Part shown: positions 39,555 to 43,007 of the stretch, one piece after another
How positions within the stretch are numbered: the stretch's first letter is position 1
Layout of the letters: every line of letters starts with the position of its first letter
NCBI GenBank assembly: GCA_029561465.1
Contig: JAKQIZ010000058.1
Span: 1 to 43,007, forward strand
Direction: 5' to 3'
DNA length: 43,007 bases
Origin: Deltaproteobacteria bacterium
Lineage (GTDB): Bacteria; Desulfobacterota; Syntrophia; Syntrophales; UBA8958
Position numbers and translations under genes: made by a program
Notes under the pieces: model-generated
Told to the model about the DNA's origin: nothing
What the model saw: only the letters and a program-made list of their open reading frames with translations
Database searches by the model: none

Positions 39555-40574
39555 ATGAAACATTTGATCTTGTCAGTTTTGAAGGAGATGACCGGCGCGC
39601 CGACGGAATTTCAGATTCTCCCCTGGGGGAAGATCGATATCTCCGGCGATGAACCGGCCTACCTCTACGACCAGGAAGCTGCCGCGTTGATTGAAGAATT
39701 CAAGGAGCGGGGCAACGACATGGTTGTCGATTACGAGCATCAGACGATGCAGGACGTCCAGGCACCGGCGGCGGGTTGGATCAAGCGCCTGGTCTGGAAG
39801 GGAACGGAAGGGTTGTGGGCGGTGGTCGAGTGGACGGGAAAGGCGGCAGAGTATCTGTCAAGCCGGGAGTATCGCTACTTTTCGCCGGTGATTTGGATCA
39901 CGGCGAAAGACCGGCGCGTCATTCTGCTGGAAAACGTCGCCCTCACCAACCAGCCGAAGATTAACAACTTGAAACCGCTCATGGCCAAGATGCGCCACGA
40001 GGACAATCAAAATCAGGAAAGGGAGGAAATTATGATCGCAAAACTGAAAAAGCTGTTGGGGTTGGCCAATGAAGCCGGGGAGGACAAGATCGAAGAGGCT
40101 GTGACCCAGCTCGTGGCCAAAAATACGAAACTGGAGGCCGATGCAACGAAAGTCGTCGCCTGCAAAGAGGTTATGGTCGCCCTGGGCGCAAAAGAGGACG
40201 CGGGGAAAGACGAGGTCGTGCAGATCGTCGCTTCCCTCAAGGCACCGGCGGATGTGGCCAAGACCCTCAGCCTGGAAGTAACGGCCCTCAAGCAGAAGAT
40301 CGCGGCGATGGAGCAGGAGGACCTGATTTCCCTGGCCTTGAAGGAAGGCAAGACGAGCCCCGAAGAACTGGACAAATGGGGACGGGATCTGGCGGGGAAA
40401 GCGCCGGAGCAGTTTCGGCAGATCGTCCTGTCCCGCCCGGCGGGCAGCGTGATTCCCGTGGACGGCATCAAGATCGCCGCCAAAGACACCCAGGGAGCCG
40501 TTGATGCCGCTCAGCGCTCCATCAACGAGATGATGGGCATCGATGAGGAAACCTTCAAGAAATACAACAAATAA
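39555..40574 (+). CDS. Prohead protease with scaffold region (Mu gpI-like)
   Basis: A 339-residue protein. The N-terminal half is the Mu I protease (MVVDYEHQTMQDVQAPAAGW; SSREYRYFSPVIWI; ENVALTNQPKINNL). The C-terminal half is charged and helical (EAVTQLVAKNTKLEADATKV), the scaffold part. As in Mu, an internal start appears to release the scaffold on its own (40032). Confidence 0.9.
   Translation: MKHLILSVLKEMTGAPTEFQILPWGKIDISGDEPAYLYDQEAAALIEEFKERGNDMVVDYEHQTMQDVQAPAAGWIKRLVWKGTEGLWAVVEWTGKAAEYLSSREYRYFSPVIWITAKDRRVILLENVALTNQPKINNLKPLMAKMRHEDNQNQEREEIMIAKLKKLLGLANEAGEDKIEEAVTQLVAKNTKLEADATKVVACKEVMVALGAKEDAGKDEVVQIVASLKAPADVAKTLSLEVTALKQKIAAMEQEDLISLALKEGKTSPEELDKWGRDLAGKAPEQFRQIVLSRPAGSVIPVDGIKIAAKDTQGAVDAAQRSINEMMGIDEETFKKYNK
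40032..40574 (+). CDS. Nested scaffold protein (Mu Z-like) from an internal start
   Basis: In frame within the protease gene, AAAGGGAGGAAATT precedes ATG 40032, a textbook ribosome site in mid-gene, giving a 180-residue product starting MIAKLKKLLGLANEAGEDKI. Mu encodes its scaffold Z in exactly this way inside gene I. Confidence 0.7.
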   Translation: MIAKLKKLLGLANEAGEDKIEEAVTQLVAKNTKLEADATKVVACKEVMVALGAKEDAGKDEVVQIVASLKAPADVAKTLSLEVTALKQKIAAMEQEDLISLALKEGKTSPEELDKWGRDLAGKAPEQFRQIVLSRPAGSVIPVDGIKIAAKDTQGAVDAAQRSINEMMGIDEETFKKYNK

Positions 40575-40606
40575 ACCAATCCTGAACAAGGAAAAGGAGG
40601 AAACAC

Positions 40607-41686
40607 ATGACCGCATTAGCTGAAGACAAGAAAACCGAATACCGAGAAGGAGTCGACATCTCCATTCCCGTGGACGACGGGGACACTATTTATGCCGGAG
40701 CGATGGTCAGCGTCAATGCCGCCGGGTACGCCGTAGCGGCAGGAGACACGGCCAGCACGCTCTTTGTCGGAATTGCACGCGAACAGGCGGACAACAGCGC
40801 AGGCCAGGACGGCGACATCAATGTCACGGTTCGCCGCAGGGGCTTGTTCAAGATGTCCTTCGCCACGGCGATCACCATCGCCAACGTCGGCGACAGCGTC
40901 TATATCGCCGATGACAACAACGTGGATCTCGTGGGGAATGTCACGCATGACATCTTCTGCGGGATCATCGCGGAATACATCGATACGACCCATGCCTGGA
41001 TCGATATCGAACCGGCCATCCGCCAGTCCGACGCCGCCGCGCATATCGCCGACGGGAGCGCTGCCCATGCCGCCAGCGCGATCTCCGTCGCCGACGCCGG
41101 TTTGTTTACCGATCAAACCGAGGTGGAAGCGGCCCTTCAGGAGATCTATCAACATCTCAAGTCTGCGAAGGGCGTCATCCAGATTCCCATGCCGGTCATC
41201 ACCGACGCGGGCGTTGCCCTGGCCGCATTCTCCAACGGAGAAAGCGCAGTGCCCGGCTACTGCGTCACGGCAAAGGGCCTGGGCATTCGTTGGAACAACC
41301 ACGCCACTCCCGGCGCGGTGGGAACGAAGGTGATCGTGCCGCCCGACATGGATGTGACCTCCAACGCGGTGCTCCATATCCTGGCTGCCAAAGACGGAGC
41401 GACCGTCGGCGACGCCACGAAATTCACCGTGGCCGCCTACAACAACGTGAAGGCGGCTGCATATGACGCAGATTCCACTTTCGGCGGCGACACCAGCGCC
41501 ATGACCGGCGACGCCACGACCAAGCACGTCCAGGAAGTGACGCTCACCCTGGCTCTGGCCAACCTCGCGGCCTATCCGGCGGCAGTGGAATTGACCATCA
41601 AACCGAAAGACGGCACCCTCGGCACCGATGACGTGATCATGCTGGCAGCGTGGATCGAGTACAAGAAGAAGCTGCTGACGGCGTAA
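40607..41686 (+). CDS. Capsid decoration/cement-like protein
   Basis: A 359-residue beta-rich Ala/Val/Asp protein. The first 135 residues (DGDTIYAGAMVSVNAAGYAV; TLFVGIAREQADNSAG; GDSVYIADDNNVDL) look like phage cement/DUF2190-type capsid decoration domains. The C-terminal part is a second beta domain (VLHILAAKDGATVGDATKFT). It sits between protease/scaffold and major capsid, as decoration genes do. Ribosome site AAAAGGAGG. Exact family uncertain. Confidence 0.65.
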   Translation: MTALAEDKKTEYREGVDISIPVDDGDTIYAGAMVSVNAAGYAVAAGDTASTLFVGIAREQADNSAGQDGDINVTVRRRGLFKMSFATAITIANVGDSVYIADDNNVDLVGNVTHDIFCGIIAEYIDTTHAWIDIEPAIRQSDAAAHIADGSAAHAASAISVADAGLFTDQTEVEAALQEIYQHLKSAKGVIQIPMPVITDAGVALAAFSNGESAVPGYCVTAKGLGIRWNNHATPGAVGTKVIVPPDMDVTSNAVLHILAAKDGATVGDATKFTVAAYNNVKAAAYDADSTFGGDTSAMTGDATTKHVQEVTLTLALANLAAYPAAVELTIKPKDGTLGTDDVIMLAAWIEYKKKLLTA

Positions 41687-41700
41687 CCAATACCTTGACC

Positions 41701-41725
41701 GGGGAGAGAACGTCGTTCTCTCCCC
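41701..41725 (+). promoter_or_regulatory. Stable hairpin upstream of the major capsid gene
   Basis: GGGGAGAGAAC and GTTCTCTCCCC pair over 11 bases around the loop GTC, 24 bases before the capsid start. No T-tract follows. It could terminate partly, process the mRNA or protect the abundant capsid message; only the structure is seen. Confidence 0.6.
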
Positions 41726-41749
41726 ACAGCCAAAAGAAGGAGGCTTAAA

Positions 41750-42628
41750 ATGATTGTCAATCAAGCGAATTTGCAGGGAATCTACAAATCGTTCAGCACC
41801 GTTTTCAACCAGGCGTTCGATTCCGCACCCAGCCAGTGGCCACTGGTGGCCATGCAGACGCCTTCCACCGGACGGAGCGTCGACTACAAGTGGCTGGGCG
41901 ACTTCCCCATGATGAGGGAATGGCTTGGCGACCGGGTTTTGAAGGACCTGTCCGCCTTCAAGTATGAGATTACCAACAAGGACTACGAGGCCACCATCGA
42001 GGTGGATCGCAACGACATCGAAGACGACCAGATCGGCGTTTATACGCCCATGATCCAGGGTTTGGCCCAGGCGGCGAAGGTGCATCCCGACGTCCTGGTC
42101 TTCGCCCTGCTCAAGGCCGGATTCGACACGGAATGCTTCGACGGGCAGTATTTCTTCGATTCCGACCACAGCGTCAACGGCGCGTCCGTCTCCAATACCG
42201 GCGGCGGCGCGGGAACCCCCTGGTACCTCCTCGATCTGTCACGGCCGATCAAGCCCATCGTCCTGCAGATCCGGAAGCGCCCCCAGTTCGTGTCGATGGA
42301 CAAGCCGGACGACGAGAACGTCTTCATGCGGAAGAAGTTCCGCTACGGCGTCGATGACCGGAAGAACGTCGGCTACGGCCTGTGGCAGCTTGGCTACGGC
42401 AGCAAGCAGACCCTGAACGCCACGTACTATGCAGCGGCCAGGGCGGCCATGATGGCCTTCACCAACGACGAGGGCGTCCCGTTGGGCATCACACCGACCC
42501 ACCTGGTCGTTCCTCCGACCCTGGAATCCAATGGCCGGGCCGTCGTCGAAGCGCAGTTCGACTCCGCTGGGGCAAGCAACGTCTGGTTCAATACCGCGAA
42601 GCTGGTCGTCGTGCCGTGGCTTGCGTAA
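41750..42628 (+). CDS. Major head subunit (Mu gpT-like)
   Basis: A 292-residue capsid protein with the Mu gpT pattern: LQGIYKSFSTVFNQAFDSAP, GDFPMMREWLGDRVLKDLSA, FKYEITNKDYEATIEVDRND, IGVYTPMIQGLAQAAKVHPD and SDHSVNGASVSNTGGG. Strong ribosome site (AAGAAGGAGGC). Usual length for the family is slightly above 300, so complete. Confidence 0.93.
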   Translation: MIVNQANLQGIYKSFSTVFNQAFDSAPSQWPLVAMQTPSTGRSVDYKWLGDFPMMREWLGDRVLKDLSAFKYEITNKDYEATIEVDRNDIEDDQIGVYTPMIQGLAQAAKVHPDVLVFALLKAGFDTECFDGQYFFDSDHSVNGASVSNTGGGAGTPWYLLDLSRPIKPIVLQIRKRPQFVSMDKPDDENVFMRKKFRYGVDDRKNVGYGLWQLGYGSKQTLNATYYAAARAAMMAFTNDEGVPLGITPTHLVVPPTLESNGRAVVEAQFDSAGASNVWFNTAKLVVVPWLA

Positions 42629-42656
42629 CGAAAACCTTGCGGGTGAGCGGGCCCGC

Positions 42657-42700
42657 CCCGCTCCCCCCCGGATGATCGGTCCGGATGAAGGGGGAGCGGG
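42657..42700 (+). promoter_or_regulatory. Nested hairpin between capsid and next gene
   Basis: CCCGCTCCCCC and GGGGGAGCGGG pair over 11 bases and enclose a smaller hairpin CCGGA/TCCGG. Similar in form and place to the hairpin before the capsid gene, so the capsid gene is bracketed by two hairpins. AAAAA rather than T follows. Confidence 0.55.
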
Positions 42701-42728
42701 AAAAACGCTCAACAAGGAGGAGCTTAAG

Positions 42729-42980
42729 ATGATCAAAATCAGAAGCAAAAAAGCCGGGTTCAGACGTTGCGGCATCGCCCATCCGAAGGAAGAGGCGCAG
42801 TATCCCGATGACCGATTCAGCAAGGAGGAATTGGCCATTCTCAAAGCGGAACCGGTGCTGACCGTTGAGATCGTCCCGGACAAGAAAGAGAAAACCGAGG
42901 ATTCCGGTGCAACCGAAAAGGCTGAAGCGGATGAAACCGGCAAAGAATCGGCCAAAACCGGGAAGAAAGGTAAACGGTAA
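42729..42980 (+). CDS. HI1506-related (Mu gp35-type) small protein
   Basis: An 83-residue protein, IKIRSKKAGFRRCGIAHPKE then YPDDRFSKEELAILKAEPVL, which is the HI1506/gp35-type pattern, followed by a Lys/Glu-rich disordered tail. Follows gpT as in other Mu-like phages. Ribosome site AAGGAGG at 42715-42721. Its stop overlaps the next start (TAATG). Confidence 0.8.
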   Translation: MIKIRSKKAGFRRCGIAHPKEEAQYPDDRFSKEELAILKAEPVLTVEIVPDKKEKTEDSGATEKAEADETGKESAKTGKKGKR

Positions 42981-43007
42981 TGGCTTACTGCACCCAAGAC
43001 GATATCC
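42980..43007 (+). CDS. Start of Mu gp36-like protein (DUF1320), cut by window edge
   Basis: Only nine codons (MAYCTQDDI) are present, overlapping the previous stop by one base. The sequence and position match the start of DUF1320/gp36 proteins (MAYCT.DDI). Partial, so only the N-terminus can be judged. Confidence 0.6.

Overview
The window is GC-rich bacterial chromosome (about 60-65% G+C by eye) whose second half is a resident Mu-like transposable prophage. The host is most likely a Desulfobacterota/'deltaproteobacterial' anaerobe of the Syntrophus type. That inference rests on the siroheme-dependent (Ahb) haem pathway, the HemX/CcsA-HemA-HemC-CobA/HemD gene order and the style of the dispersed intergenic repeats. 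No rRNA or tRNA gene was seen.

Positions 1-1507 (minus strand) hold rsmE (cut by the window edge) and prmA. Positions 1508-1909 carry only repeats. Positions 1910-12998 (plus strand) form a tetrapyrrole locus: a Met8/SirC-type dehydrogenase, a HemX/CcsA membrane protein, hemA, hemC, a cobA-hemD fusion, ahbC, hemB, ahbD and a siroheme decarboxylase subunit. A MazE/MazF-type toxin-antitoxin pair and an EF-hand lipoprotein-like secreted protein sit between ahbD and the decarboxylase gene. Together these genes lead from glutamyl-tRNA to sirohydrochlorin/siroheme and on to haem b through didecarboxysiroheme and Fe-coproporphyrin III; hemL and a second Ahb decarboxylase subunit are not in the window. 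The cobA-hemD gene is flanked by short remnants of a divergent second copy of its own 5' and 3' parts. polA (with a degenerate proofreading domain), an L,D-transpeptidase and an alpha/beta hydrolase complete the host part.

From about 19.1 kb the DNA is prophage. The leftward immunity unit (XRE repressor plus a small lipoprotein) faces a rightward early operon across an array of AAGGTGTAAC operators: Ner-like regulator, several unknown small proteins, MuA (DDE transposase), MuB ATPase, GemA, Gam, ThyX, and a Com-like zinc protein, ending at a strong terminator at 29357-29398. The late block follows in Mu order: DUF3310, HExxH protein, holin, lysozyme, spanin-like protein, DksA/TraR zinc finger, gp25-like, gp26, gp27, gp28 (terminase), gp29 (portal), gp30 (MuF minor head), gpG, gpI protease with nested Z scaffold, decoration-like protein, gpT major capsid, gp35-like and the first codons of gp36. 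The window ends before the tail genes and right end.

The most interesting part is 35979-39003. The MuF head protein is greatly enlarged and carries a HipA/PI3K-like kinase domain and a C-terminal candidate ADP-ribosyltransferase-like domain. It converges on a three-gene, opposite-strand cassette (ribbon-helix-helix regulator plus two unknown proteins) that has its own promoter and a perfect palindromic operator. This looks like a phage-borne MuF polymorphic effector with a candidate immunity/accessory unit.
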